DNA from: JBMZCV01 sp049613665
GTDB lineage: Bacteria > Bacteroidota > Bacteroidia > Chitinophagales > UBA2359
Reading direction: 5' to 3'
DNA length: 22,469 nucleotides
Assembly: GCA_049613665.1 (NCBI GenBank)
Contig: JBMZCV010000074.1
Location: forward strand, 1 to 22,469
Shown: positions 15,782 through 22,469 of the stretch, piece after piece
Numbering within the stretch: position 1 is the first letter of the stretch
How the letters are laid out: each line of letters begins with the position of its first letter
Made by a program: the position numbers and the translations under genes
Notes under the pieces: generated by a model
What the model saw: the letters and a program-made list of their open reading frames with translations, nothing else
What the model was told of the DNA's origin: nothing
Databases searched by the model: none

Positions 15782-15807
15782 CTTAAAACTAATTGTTTAG
15801 TTTTAAG
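15782..15807. repeat. 11-bp perfect hairpin
   Basis: CTTAAAACTAA (15782-15792) and TTAGTTTTAAG (15797-15807) pair around a 4-base TTGT loop. No T-run follows on either strand, so it is unlikely to be an intrinsic terminator. It lies within the segment 15648-15939. Confidence 0.7.
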
Positions 15808-15845
15808 TTGCTGGTGATAACACACAGCAACGGCGAGAGTTGTTG

Positions 15846-15876
15846 TTTTTATTAAATGAGTAACATTTAATAAAAA
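15846..15876. repeat. 13-bp perfect hairpin
   Basis: TTTTTATTAAATG (15846-15858) and CATTTAATAAAAA (15864-15876) pair around a 5-base loop, AGTAA. The stem begins with T and ends with A on both strands, the wrong polarity for a terminator. It lies within 15648-15939. Confidence 0.7.
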
Positions 15877-15985
15877 AGCACTTAAAACCTTTGATTATTT
15901 AAATTATAGTGTAGTTACTAAGTGAAAGACTTTAGCAATAACTAAAAATAAGCTTGTTTTATTGTATCAAAATCAAAAGCTAAGA

Positions 15986-16948
15986 TTAATTATTTTTTGA
16001 TGTATCAATTGTCGTTTTTTGTGGCACAGCAATAATGGTATCAATATTTTGAGTGTTAGTTTGGCCATTTGCTCTTGCTACACTATCTGCTTTTGCTGCC
16101 ATTTTTGCTGCAAAATCAGATTCTATTTTTTCTTTTTCTTGCTCATATTCTTTCAACACATTGTCGTAAGACTCTATTTGCTCCGAATTTTCTGTTATCC
16201 AAAGGTCGATAGGCGAGCCTACTGTTGTCATTGCTCCTTCACTTGCCGAAGGACTTTGTTTATACACTTTTGCGTGTTCTCTGTTCGTAATTGTGCCTTG
16301 CGGAATTACCGCTCCCACATTCAAAGAATAAGCATTTATCACGATTTTTGCTTGCTTAAAGGTCTTGCCCACTACCTCTGGCACATCTACTCGGTTGATG
16401 GCAGAAGTTCCACTACCTAAAATTAAATCAATTTTTGTGCCTTTCGGAACACCTGTACCCTCAGCCACGCTCGAACCATTGAGTTTTATGTCCAAAACAG
16501 CATCTCTTGCCATATCTGGAATATAGTTTTCCTCTCCAACATCTAAACCAATACTTTTGAGCAATTCGTGTGCATTTCGACGAGAAGAATTAATGATTTT
16601 CGGAATTTTCACACTTGGCGGTGTTATCGCATTAATCGTCAAATAAATGCGTCGATTTTCCTTTACTTTCGCTCCACCTTTCGGATTTTGGTCGAGAATA
16701 GCACCTGGTAGTTTTTCTTTGCTATAAGAGGAATCTATAACTGCATAACGCAATCCCTTGCTTGTCAGTTGCTTTTCGACTTGCTTTAAAGTCAAATTTT
16801 CGAGGTCTGGCACCGTAATGCTTTCGCCATGACGAGTGTAGCTGCCGAGAGCCATCATCGTGAAAAACACCAAAAACACACTCAAAATAGCCATATACAT
16901 CAGATGTTTCCAAAAATGTCGGCTAAAGATAAATTTTATAAAACCCAT
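15986..16948 (-). CDS. membrane-anchored PASTA-domain protein
   Basis: The 320-residue product has a short cytoplasmic start, one transmembrane helix (about 15-36), then three PASTA modules (about 43-108, 112-178 and 186-253). Each has the paired pattern of a V-P-x-[LIV] opening and a G-x-x-[IV]-x-L closing strand. A charged coiled tail (about 255-320) rich in Glu, Lys and Thr follows. There is no kinase or transpeptidase domain, unlike the PASTA proteins of Gram-positives. Such stand-alone PASTA proteins are found beside ddl in many Bacteroidota, where a role in sensing or organising peptidoglycan is presumed. Here the two are separated by a restriction-modification pair. The start lies 31 bp after the HNH gene's stop. 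Confidence 0.85.
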   Translation of the reverse strand: MGFIKFIFSRHFWKHLMYMAILSVFLVFFTMMALGSYTRHGESITVPDLENLTLKQVEKQLTSKGLRYAVIDSSYSKEKLPGAILDQNPKGGAKVKENRRIYLTINAITPPSVKIPKIINSSRRNAHELLKSIGLDVGEENYIPDMARDAVLDIKLNGSSVAEGTGVPKGTKIDLILGSGTSAINRVDVPEVVGKTFKQAKIVINAYSLNVGAVIPQGTITNREHAKVYKQSPSASEGAMTTVGSPIDLWITENSEQIESYDNVLKEYEQEKEKIESDFAAKMAAKADSVARANGQTNTQNIDTIIAVPQKTTIDTSKNN

Positions 16949-16979
16949 GGTATGATATAGTTTGCTAATTTATTTTTTT

Positions 16980-17588
16980 TTAAAAAAGAGAATTACGAGG
17001 TTTGTCTTTCCATTCAATATGGCCATTTATATTCTTTTTTTCAAAAACGGCTAATATCTCTAGACAAAATTCCATAGTTTCATTATCATTAAGTTCTTTT
17101 GCCGCTTCATAAAGCCTAATAAACATTTTTTTACCTGTTTCAGTTTGTTTATAGTTTTTCTTTCGAAAGTTATGCATAGCACATAAAACTTGTCCATTTG
17201 CTAAAGTAGCTTTTCCTCCTTTATCTTTAGCTTTAATATGATCAACATGAAGTTCTACACCATCTTTTTTTCCACGGCCACAGATAACACATTTATAACC
17301 ATCTCTTTCTAAAATTGCTTTTTTTTGAGCAGATGTAAAATCTTCCAACTTCCTATTATGCACATATTCTGGGTCATAACGATATATTCCTTTAGCAATT
17401 TTTATTAAAAATCCTTTTTGAGATAAAGTACGAATACCTCTATCTGGGTCACGAAAAACGCCACCTGTTCTTTTTTTCCACTCTGTTGTTGCCCAATCTA
17501 CAACTTCGGGGTGTGCAATATCCCTTAAAGGATTTTTAATAAAAAATTCTCTTAATAAATTAAGCTGGGTTATTTTCTTTTTTGCCAT
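16980..17588 (-). CDS. HNH endonuclease, probable restriction enzyme of a type II system
   Basis: The 202-residue product has an N-terminal winged-helix-like part (about 8-75) that probably helps bind DNA. A zinc-knuckle HNH (beta-beta-alpha-metal) nuclease follows: C100-V-I-C103, the L-H-V-D116-H117 core, G124-G125, N131, and C136-A-M-H139-N140, where histidine takes the place of the usual fourth cysteine. The C-terminal helices (about 150-202) are unassigned. The start codon overlaps the end of the methyltransferase gene by 29 bp in another frame, suggesting translational coupling that makes the protective enzyme first. Cleaving DNA not modified by its partner is the expected role. The recognition sequence cannot be read from the sequence. 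Confidence 0.8.
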   Translation of the reverse strand: MAKKKITQLNLLREFFIKNPLRDIAHPEVVDWATTEWKKRTGGVFRDPDRGIRTLSQKGFLIKIAKGIYRYDPEYVHNRKLEDFTSAQKKAILERDGYKCVICGRGKKDGVELHVDHIKAKDKGGKATLANGQVLCAMHNFRKKNYKQTETGKKMFIRLYEAAKELNDNETMEFCLEILAVFEKKNINGHIEWKDKPRNSLF

Positions 17589-18429
17589 TTTTAAAAAAAT
17601 TAATTGAACCTGTTTCTTTAATAATTCTATTTTGAGCTAACTCACAGTAAACACTATCTAATTCAACACCGATAGCTTTTCTCTTCAAGTTTTGTGCTAC
17701 TAAAAGTGTTGTTCCACTTCCTGTAAAAGGGTCAAAAACAACGTCATTTTGATAACTAAATAACTTGACACAACGATAAGGTAATTCTTTTGGAAATGGA
17801 GCCGGGTGTCCAATACGTTTTTTACTTTCTCCATTGAAAGTCCAAATCCCTTTAGTCCATGTTTTAAATTCATCGCCCGTTACATCATTAATTTTGCTAC
17901 CATTAGTCTTTTTCCATTGTTCTTTATATAAAACTACAATCAACTCAACAGGTGCAATAACAACAGGTGATGAAGCAGATTTCCAAGAACCCCACGCAGT
18001 ACGTCTTGAAATATTCCCTTCATTCCATACAATTGTAGTTTTATACTTCCAGCCGACTTGTTGAGCAATGCGAGTTAAATCCGAACCAACAGCACGATGT
18101 CCACCTTTATTTTTATCAAGTGGAATATTCATACATAGTCTCGCTTGTGTGTTACTCCAATTATAACAATTTAATAACCATTTTTCAGAAAATTCTAGAT
18201 ATTCTTCATAATTTAATTCATCATCATTTGAATTGTAATCTATTCCTAGATTATAAGGCGGTGATGTCACGATTAAATCTATGAATTGTCTATCAAATAA
18301 ATTTTCATTTAAAGAATCTCCATGAAAAAGCAAAGTTTTTTTATGACGAAAAAATTCTTTACGATAACCAAAATTTGGTTCTTCAAAGAAATCAACATTG
18401 TTATCTTCTAGTTTATAATTATTATCCAT
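17560..18429 (-). CDS. site-specific DNA methyltransferase (N4-cytosine or N6-adenine, beta class)
   Basis: The 289-residue amino-methyltransferase carries catalytic motif IV near the start (T55-S-P-P-Y59) and the SAM-binding motif I near the end (D233-PFTGSG), preceded by GHPAPFPKELP at 207-217. This order is that of the beta class. TSPPY is seen most often in N4-cytosine enzymes, although some N6-adenine enzymes share it. The central region (about 100-205) holds the presumed target-recognition residues. The gene begins 29 bp after the Ddl stop, leaving little room for a promoter, and overlaps the HNH gene by 29 bp. It is the modification half of a compact type II restriction-modification pair placed inside a cell-wall gene cluster. 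Confidence 0.88.
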   Translation of the reverse strand: MDNNYKLEDNNVDFFEEPNFGYRKEFFRHKKTLLFHGDSLNENLFDRQFIDLIVTSPPYNLGIDYNSNDDELNYEEYLEFSEKWLLNCYNWSNTQARLCMNIPLDKNKGGHRAVGSDLTRIAQQVGWKYKTTIVWNEGNISRRTAWGSWKSASSPVVIAPVELIVVLYKEQWKKTNGSKINDVTGDEFKTWTKGIWTFNGESKKRIGHPAPFPKELPYRCVKLFSYQNDVVFDPFTGSGTTLLVAQNLKRKAIGVELDSVYCELAQNRIIKETGSINFFKNGKKENNPA

Positions 18430-18458
18430 ATCTTTTTTTATTTTAAAAATAGTAAAAA

Positions 18459-21182
18459 TTAAACCGTAACTCCTTGATTTTCAAGTCTTTGCTTTCCAAA
18501 TTCCAAGATTTTATCAATAAAAGCATAAGGCGTATAGCCATTCAAAGCCGTTTGATGAAAAATGCAAGTAGCAGGTGTCATGCCAGGCAGCGAATTAACT
18601 TCTATGATGTAAGTTTCGATTTTGCCATCGTCATAAATTTTCACGAAAGCATCGATTCTTGCATAGCCTTGAATATTCAAAATTTCGGCTACTTTTTTCA
18701 ATTCCGCCATCACTTTTTGAGCAATTTCTTGGCGTTTTTCGGCATTAGTTGCATAGCGAGCAGGCGTAATATTTTGGCCTTGGCCAGCCAAAAACTTTTC
18801 TTCTAAAGATAAAACATCTTCGCCAGCAAGTGTTTCCGAAGGCTCAAACATTTCGTATTGCAAGCTATTATTTTCACTAGAAAAATGCGTCAATAAGCCG
18901 CCTGTCACTTCCAGAAAATGTGAACACTCGCCTTTTTCTATCAACTCTTCTATCAAAAAATAATTTTTGGCAGGAAACTCTTCTTTTGGTTTCAAGCCCA
19001 AAGCTTTGACTAAATCAGCAGCTAAAATATCGGCATTTTCTCTGAAAATCAAAGCCATATAAGCCGTCAATTCCGCACGATTTTTCAGCTTTTTCACTGC
19101 CGAACTGCAACCATCATCGCTAGGTTTCGCAATCAAAGGATAGCCAAATTCATGCTCTATTTTTTCGATAACAGCCGTTTCAGTTTCTTGCCACGCTGTT
19201 TTTTGCAACAAATATTGTTCTGCTACTTTTATGCCATTTTTTTTCAATAGCTGATTTGTCACATATTTATCTATCGTGATTTGCGAACTCGCAATGTCCG
19301 AACCATTGTAAGGAATATGATATTTCTCCAAATCTTTTTGCAAACGCCCATCTTCGCCAGGCCGTCCATGCAAGGCGATAAAAACAGCATCAACTTTTTT
19401 TGCTAAAACTTCGATGCTTAATAGTTGTGGTTCGTATGTTGCTTCATCTGTGCAATATTTTTCAATAATATCGCTGGCTTCTGCCTTTATTTGCTCTACA
19501 ATTTCATGCTTTTTAAAACGCATTATTTTTTCCTTAATATCGTCTGCGTTGTCTTTCAGCAAAATATTGATAGGAATTTCATGTAATTTGTAATTTTCGG
19601 CATCGCCTGTCAAGAAAATAGGAATAGGCAAATATTTGTTTGATGACGACAATTTTTCGTAAATATTTCGGCCGCTTTCTACCGAAATATGTCTTTCGGA
19701 CGAATAACCACCTAAAATGACACCTACTTTTATTTTTTTTGTCGCTTGTTTTTTCAAACTTTCGAGCTGCAAATCTAATTTTTCTAATAAATGCTCAAAA
19801 TTAAAACTATTTGTTAGAGTGTTGATGCGTTCTTGCAGCGAATTTCTGATAATATATGTCAAAAATTGCGAAGGATTCATACCAATTTCGGCAGCTTGAT
19901 GAAAAAAGAAAGACGACGGCAACATACCAGAAGTTGTATTTGGGTCGTTCAAAAATATTTTTCCATCATCGGAAATAAAACCATCAAGACGAGCGTAAGT
20001 GTTGAATTTCAAGTAATTGAATAGTGAAATACATTCTAATCTAATGGCATTAATCTGTTCATTTGGCAAATCAATAGGCGTGATTTTGCTCGACAAACCA
20101 GCCAAATACTTGGAACGATAATCGTAAATTTCTTTGCCTTTGCGAATCTCTGTTGGTGGCAAAGCGATAGATTCTTGCTTTTCGTTTCGCAACACAATAC
20201 ACGAAAATTCTTTTCCGCTCAAAAACTCTTCTATCAGCACTTCATTTTCCTTGTCGGTGGCTTCTAAAAGTAAGCTATCTTCGTTGTTTTCAAAATAATT
20301 TGTGAGATAAGCAAATAATTCATCTGGCTGATAAATCACTTCTTTTTTTGCGGCTCTATGTGCCAACAAAGGCAAGCCCAAACCATTTCGCACATCAATG
20401 AGTTCACGCACAAAATAAATCTTTTGTTCCTCATTTTTCGTTTGCCAATCGTTTTTTTCGAGCCTTTGCAAAAACAAACTTTGATTGATAAGTCGCTCAA
20501 ATTCTGCAAAATTATCTTCCCACAAAACGCCTGCACCAATAGACGAACCTTGATTAGATGATTTGGTTACAAATGGCAAACCGACATGATTTTTCGCTGC
20601 CTCAAAAGTAGCTTTTTTTGTTTCCAAATTGGCAGAAAGCCATTTGTGGCGTTTGATGATAGAAAACTCTGGAATGTTGAAATTTGCACCTTTCATTAGA
20701 TATTTCTGAAAGCTTTTGTCCATACCAATTGCCGAAGGCAAAATGCCAGAAGCGGTATAAGGAATCTCTAAAAATTGCAACAAACCTTGAATAGAACCAT
20801 CTTCGCCATATGCTCCGTGTAGTGTTAGAAATGCAAAATCAATGATTTGCGACAATTCGGCAGGATTTATCTTTTTTCCTACTTCATTTATCAAATCATT
20901 TTGAGCCTGTTCGCTCAATTTTCCGAGCGACTCGGCATACATCTGAAAACCATATTTTGAAGGCGAAAAGCTATTGGCAGGCGGATAAAAATCACGAATA
21001 CTGCCTTTGTAAACGTATTGCCAATCCAATAATATGAAGTTGCCAAAACTATCGACAAAAATAGGTACAGCTTCAAATAATGATTTGTTTAGATTGTCGT
21101 AAACTGTTCGGCCGCCAGCAAATGAAATTTCTCTTTCTCTCGATTTGCCGCCAAATATAATGCCTATTTTAAGTTGTTTCAT
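18459..21182 (-). CDS. ddl: tandem D-alanine--D-alanine ligase (two fused Ddl domains)
   Basis: The 907-residue product is two ATP-grasp ligases in one chain; a normal Ddl has 300-370 residues. Domain 1 (about 1-455) has GGKSREREIS (E16), LHGAYGEDG (121-129), SNQGSSIG (209-216), DYRSKYLAG (354-362), ARLD (397-400) and DPNTTSGM (413-420). Domain 2 (about 483-907) has GGYSSERHIS (E496), ALHGRPGEDG (603-612), PSDDGCSSAV (687-696), EEKFLAG (794-800), ARID (841-844) and EVNSLPGM (861-868). Each domain departs from the classical set at different places: E to D at 413 and T for the SPGM serine in domain 1; C692 for the P-loop serine and F797 for the lid tyrosine in domain 2. It should make the D-Ala-D-Ala end of peptidoglycan. 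The frame is open across the joint, so this is not an assembly break. It heads the cluster Ddl, methyltransferase, HNH, PASTA. Confidence 0.9.
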   Translation of the reverse strand: MKQLKIGIIFGGKSREREISFAGGRTVYDNLNKSLFEAVPIFVDSFGNFILLDWQYVYKGSIRDFYPPANSFSPSKYGFQMYAESLGKLSEQAQNDLINEVGKKINPAELSQIIDFAFLTLHGAYGEDGSIQGLLQFLEIPYTASGILPSAIGMDKSFQKYLMKGANFNIPEFSIIKRHKWLSANLETKKATFEAAKNHVGLPFVTKSSNQGSSIGAGVLWEDNFAEFERLINQSLFLQRLEKNDWQTKNEEQKIYFVRELIDVRNGLGLPLLAHRAAKKEVIYQPDELFAYLTNYFENNEDSLLLEATDKENEVLIEEFLSGKEFSCIVLRNEKQESIALPPTEIRKGKEIYDYRSKYLAGLSSKITPIDLPNEQINAIRLECISLFNYLKFNTYARLDGFISDDGKIFLNDPNTTSGMLPSSFFFHQAAEIGMNPSQFLTYIIRNSLQERINTLTNSFNFEHLLEKLDLQLESLKKQATKKIKVGVILGGYSSERHISVESGRNIYEKLSSSNKYLPIPIFLTGDAENYKLHEIPINILLKDNADDIKEKIMRFKKHEIVEQIKAEASDIIEKYCTDEATYEPQLLSIEVLAKKVDAVFIALHGRPGEDGRLQKDLEKYHIPYNGSDIASSQITIDKYVTNQLLKKNGIKVAEQYLLQKTAWQETETAVIEKIEHEFGYPLIAKPSDDGCSSAVKKLKNRAELTAYMALIFRENADILAADLVKALGLKPKEEFPAKNYFLIEELIEKGECSHFLEVTGGLLTHFSSENNSLQYEMFEPSETLAGEDVLSLEEKFLAGQGQNITPARYATNAEKRQEIAQKVMAELKKVAEILNIQGYARIDAFVKIYDDGKIETYIIEVNSLPGMTPATCIFHQTALNGYTPYAFIDKILEFGKQRLENQGVTV

Positions 21183-21479
21183 GGCTTTTTTAAATACTTA
21201 ATATAACAGATTTTTTCTGCAACTTGCGGAAGTTAGCACCAACAGACAAAGTCGCTTGTTTGGTGCAAATAGTTATTGGTGATAACATCAACAACGGCAC
21301 GTTTTTTTATTTAATATTGAAATTTATAACACTTTGATAATGCTTTTAGGCTGTTTAAAGTTCTAAAATATTTTTTTACAAAATCAAAACGCTTTTTTCT
21401 TCAAAAACTTGCCAAAGTTAGCAAATTTCTAGCAACTATTTGAAAGCTGTTAAAGTAGTTTTTCCATAAAAAAAATTTT
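21183..21479. other. 297-bp intergenic region upstream of ddl
   Basis: It carries the ddl-proximal element (21207-21301). The rest is AT-rich with repeated GCTGTT-AAAGT words (about 21351 and 21447). I see no terminator with a clear stem and T-run for mnmD and no gene. Confidence 0.45.
21207..21301 (-). repeat. promoter-like element upstream of ddl
   Basis: Read on the minus strand, GCCGTTGTTGATGTTATCACC (21278-21298) is followed by a hairpin, GCACCAA pairing with TTTGGTGC (21235-21266), then GGTGCTAACTTCCGCAAGTT and AAAATCTG (21207-21214), 17 bases after CTAAC. The CTTCCGCAA/AATCTG parts match the GTGTTAGC box family. The GGTGATAACA core also matches 15808-15837. Confidence 0.5.
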
Positions 21480-22166
21480 TTAGCCTAAATCCACTTTTCG
21501 CAAGCGTGTCATTTCTCGTTTTCCGATAGGGCCAGGAAGGGCTTCTAGCTTAAAACCTACGCTTTTCATCGTTCTTTTTACTACGCCTTTTGCACAATAA
21601 GTAGTTAGTATTCCATTGATTTTCAAGCAGTTATACATTTGTATAAATATTTCGACTGTCCATAGTTCAGCTTGGGAGCTAGGAGCAAAAGCATCGAAAT
21701 AAATAATATCGAAATGATTATTTGGCAAATCTATTTCTTCAATTTTGTTGTGGTATTTTGTGAGATGAAAATATGGCGAAATATTAGTTGTTTCACTCCA
21801 ATTTGCTTGATGTAAAGCTTCAAAAGCCGTTTTTTCGCTGTTTGCTTCCAATTTTTCTACATAATTGAGCTGAAAAGCGGCGGCTAACGAAATAGGAAAA
21901 GCTTCGATAGTATGATAATGAATATGTATTTTATTATCTTGTTTTTTTTGTTCCAAATAAGTCATAAAAGCATTTAGGCCTGTGCCAAAGCCCATTTCAA
22001 AAATGTAAATATCTTTGTTTTCTTTGCTTTTTTCCTTCAAAGCAGCATCTATAAAAACGTGTTGCGATTCTTGAATTGCACCATGCACGGAGTGATAATT
22101 TTCATTGAAGGCTGGCACAAAAATAGAGTGCGAACCGTCGGCTGTTGTGACTATTTTGTTTTGCAT
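21480..22166 (-). CDS. mnmD: tRNA 5-(aminomethyl)-2-thiouridine methyltransferase MnmD
   Basis: The 228-residue protein of the MnmD (DUF752) family is the stand-alone methyltransferase counterpart of the N-terminal half of E. coli MnmC. It converts nm5(s2)U to mnm5(s2)U at the wobble position of some tRNAs. Visible signs are TTADGSHSIFVPAFNENYHS near the start, HGAIQESQHVF, the SAM loop FEMGFGTGLNA, IEAFPIS, and YFDAFAPSSQAELWT, which is characteristic of the family. I place the start at 22166 (MQNKIVTTADGS). The frame continues upstream to 22304, but that 46-residue stretch is Lys/Tyr-rich and looks like untranslated leader. No FAD-dependent MnmC partner is in view. Confidence 0.9.
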   Translation of the reverse strand: MQNKIVTTADGSHSIFVPAFNENYHSVHGAIQESQHVFIDAALKEKSKENKDIYIFEMGFGTGLNAFMTYLEQKKQDNKIHIHYHTIEAFPISLAAAFQLNYVEKLEANSEKTAFEALHQANWSETTNISPYFHLTKYHNKIEEIDLPNNHFDIIYFDAFAPSSQAELWTVEIFIQMYNCLKINGILTTYCAKGVVKRTMKSVGFKLEALPGPIGKREMTRLRKVDLG

Positions 22167-22469
22167 TTTATATTGCTGTTTCTTTTTGTAACAAAAAATA
22201 ATACGAGTTCTGTTTTTTGCTAATTTATGCTTATTTTTTTTGTTGCAATAATATTTCCTACTTAAAATTAAATACTTAGCACTAAAAAAAACTTTTTTTA
22301 ACATTTTATTAACTATAACTAACGTTTTTTTGTTATAAAAAAATTACATTGCTTTATTATCAAGTAATTGGACAGATTTATTCCACAAATTGCGGAAGCT
22401 AACAAAAAAATATCGGTTCTTTGACAATTTGGGTGGTGCAAAGATAACATAAGGAAGAAATTATATCTT
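22167..22469. other. 303-bp upstream region of mnmD at the right edge
   Basis: It holds a promoter-like box (22361-22403) and a divergent form of the 13-bp inverted repeat (AGTGCTAAGTATT on the minus strand, 22271-22283). Here the inverted repeat lies downstream of the box, unlike the other copies. No gene is recognised before the window ends. Confidence 0.45.
22361..22403 (-). promoter_or_regulatory. promoter-like box upstream of mnmD
   Basis: On the minus strand, GTTAGCTTCCGCAATTTGTG (22384-22403) is followed, 18 bases after GTTAG, by TAAATCTG (22373-22380) and TCCAATTACTTG. It is one of the cleanest examples of the shared box. It lies about 195 bp upstream of the mnmD start chosen here. 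Confidence 0.5.

Larger units (their letters stand above)
15648..15939. repeat. ~290-bp segment bounded by ~35-bp inverted repeats
   Basis: The left end (15648-15682, ATTGCTAAAGTCTTT to CTACACTATAAT) and right end (15903-15939, ATTATAGTGTAG to AAAGACTTTAGCAAT) are reverse complements apart from a few central bases. Inside are four hairpins: CTTGTTGGT/ACCAACAAG (15740-15763), CTTAAAACTAA/TTAGTTTTAAG (15782-15807), TTGCTG/CAGCAA (15808-15830) and TTTTTATTAAATG/CATTTAATAAAAA (15846-15876). There is no reading frame. It could be a miniature mobile element or a large foldable leader RNA. I could not find a flanking target duplication. Confidence 0.75.
15593..15985. other. 393-bp structured intergenic region
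   Basis: This region lies between the large T9SS gene and the PASTA gene, both on the minus strand. It is dominated by the inverted-repeat segment 15648-15939 and its internal hairpins. I see no coding sequence and no separate terminator for the PASTA transcript. Confidence 0.55.

Noticed and set aside
15648..15939. Calling the inverted-repeat segment an insertion sequence
   Set aside because: There is no transposase frame and no visible target-site duplication. It is reported only as a repeat-bounded segment.
18459..21182. Ddl fusion as a missing stop codon or assembly join between two genes
   Set aside because: The frame is continuous through a linker-like segment of about 28 residues, and the second domain lacks a nearby start with its own upstream spacer.
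22167..22304. 46-residue N-terminal extension of the mnmD frame
   Set aside because: It is Lys/Tyr/Asn-rich translation of AT-rich leader. Family members begin close to the TTADGSHS motif, so the internal ATG at 22166 is preferred.
1..22469. CRISPR array or tRNA/rRNA genes
   Set aside because: I saw no regularly spaced direct repeats of 25-40 bases and no cloverleaf or rRNA-like sequence. The repeated boxes are far apart and not arranged in an array.

Overview
The window reads as a chromosomal segment of an AT-rich member of the Bacteroidota. Three predicted secreted proteins end in a type IX secretion (T9SS) type A sorting domain. There is an ExbB/ExbD cluster with two ExbD paralogues. At least one promoter fits the phylum's TTG-N19-TAnnTTTG pattern, and Shine-Dalgarno sites are not evident. 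I see no plasmid, phage or transposase gene, no tRNA or rRNA, and no CRISPR array. I cannot place it below phylum.

Layout, left to right. 1-5300 is a run of minus-strand genes: a T9SS-exported thioredoxin-like protein, a T9SS-exported serine beta-lactamase-type hydrolase, and a ChaN-like protein in tandem with a class I methyltransferase. 5512-6728 holds two plus-strand genes: an AcpH-like protein and a small orphan acidic protein. 6830-9243 is a minus-strand operon: exbB, a small three-helix membrane protein, exbD, exbD. 9244-10686 is 1.4 kb without a recognisable gene, full of hairpins and copies of an intergenic element. 10687-11613 is a DUF3108 protein, which converges through a bidirectional terminator on an EGF-repeat lipoprotein (11707-12462). 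12782-15592 is a large T9SS cargo protein. 15986-22166 is a minus-strand run: mnmD, a 907-residue double D-alanine--D-alanine ligase, a DNA methyltransferase, an HNH endonuclease and a PASTA protein.

Two things stand out. First, the Ddl gene encodes two complete ATP-grasp ligases in one chain, each lacking different canonical active-site residues, and a compact restriction-modification pair sits tightly between it and the PASTA gene. Second, a recurring intergenic element lies in front of most transcription units, always in the same orientation relative to the downstream gene. It consists of a 13-bp inverted repeat (AGTNN-CAA-NNACT), a 43-47 bp gap, then a roughly 45-bp box that begins GTGTTAGC and has promoter-like spacing. 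A ~290-bp segment with ~35-bp terminal inverted repeats and four internal hairpins precedes the large T9SS gene.

All calls were made by reading the sequence. No database search or folding program was run.
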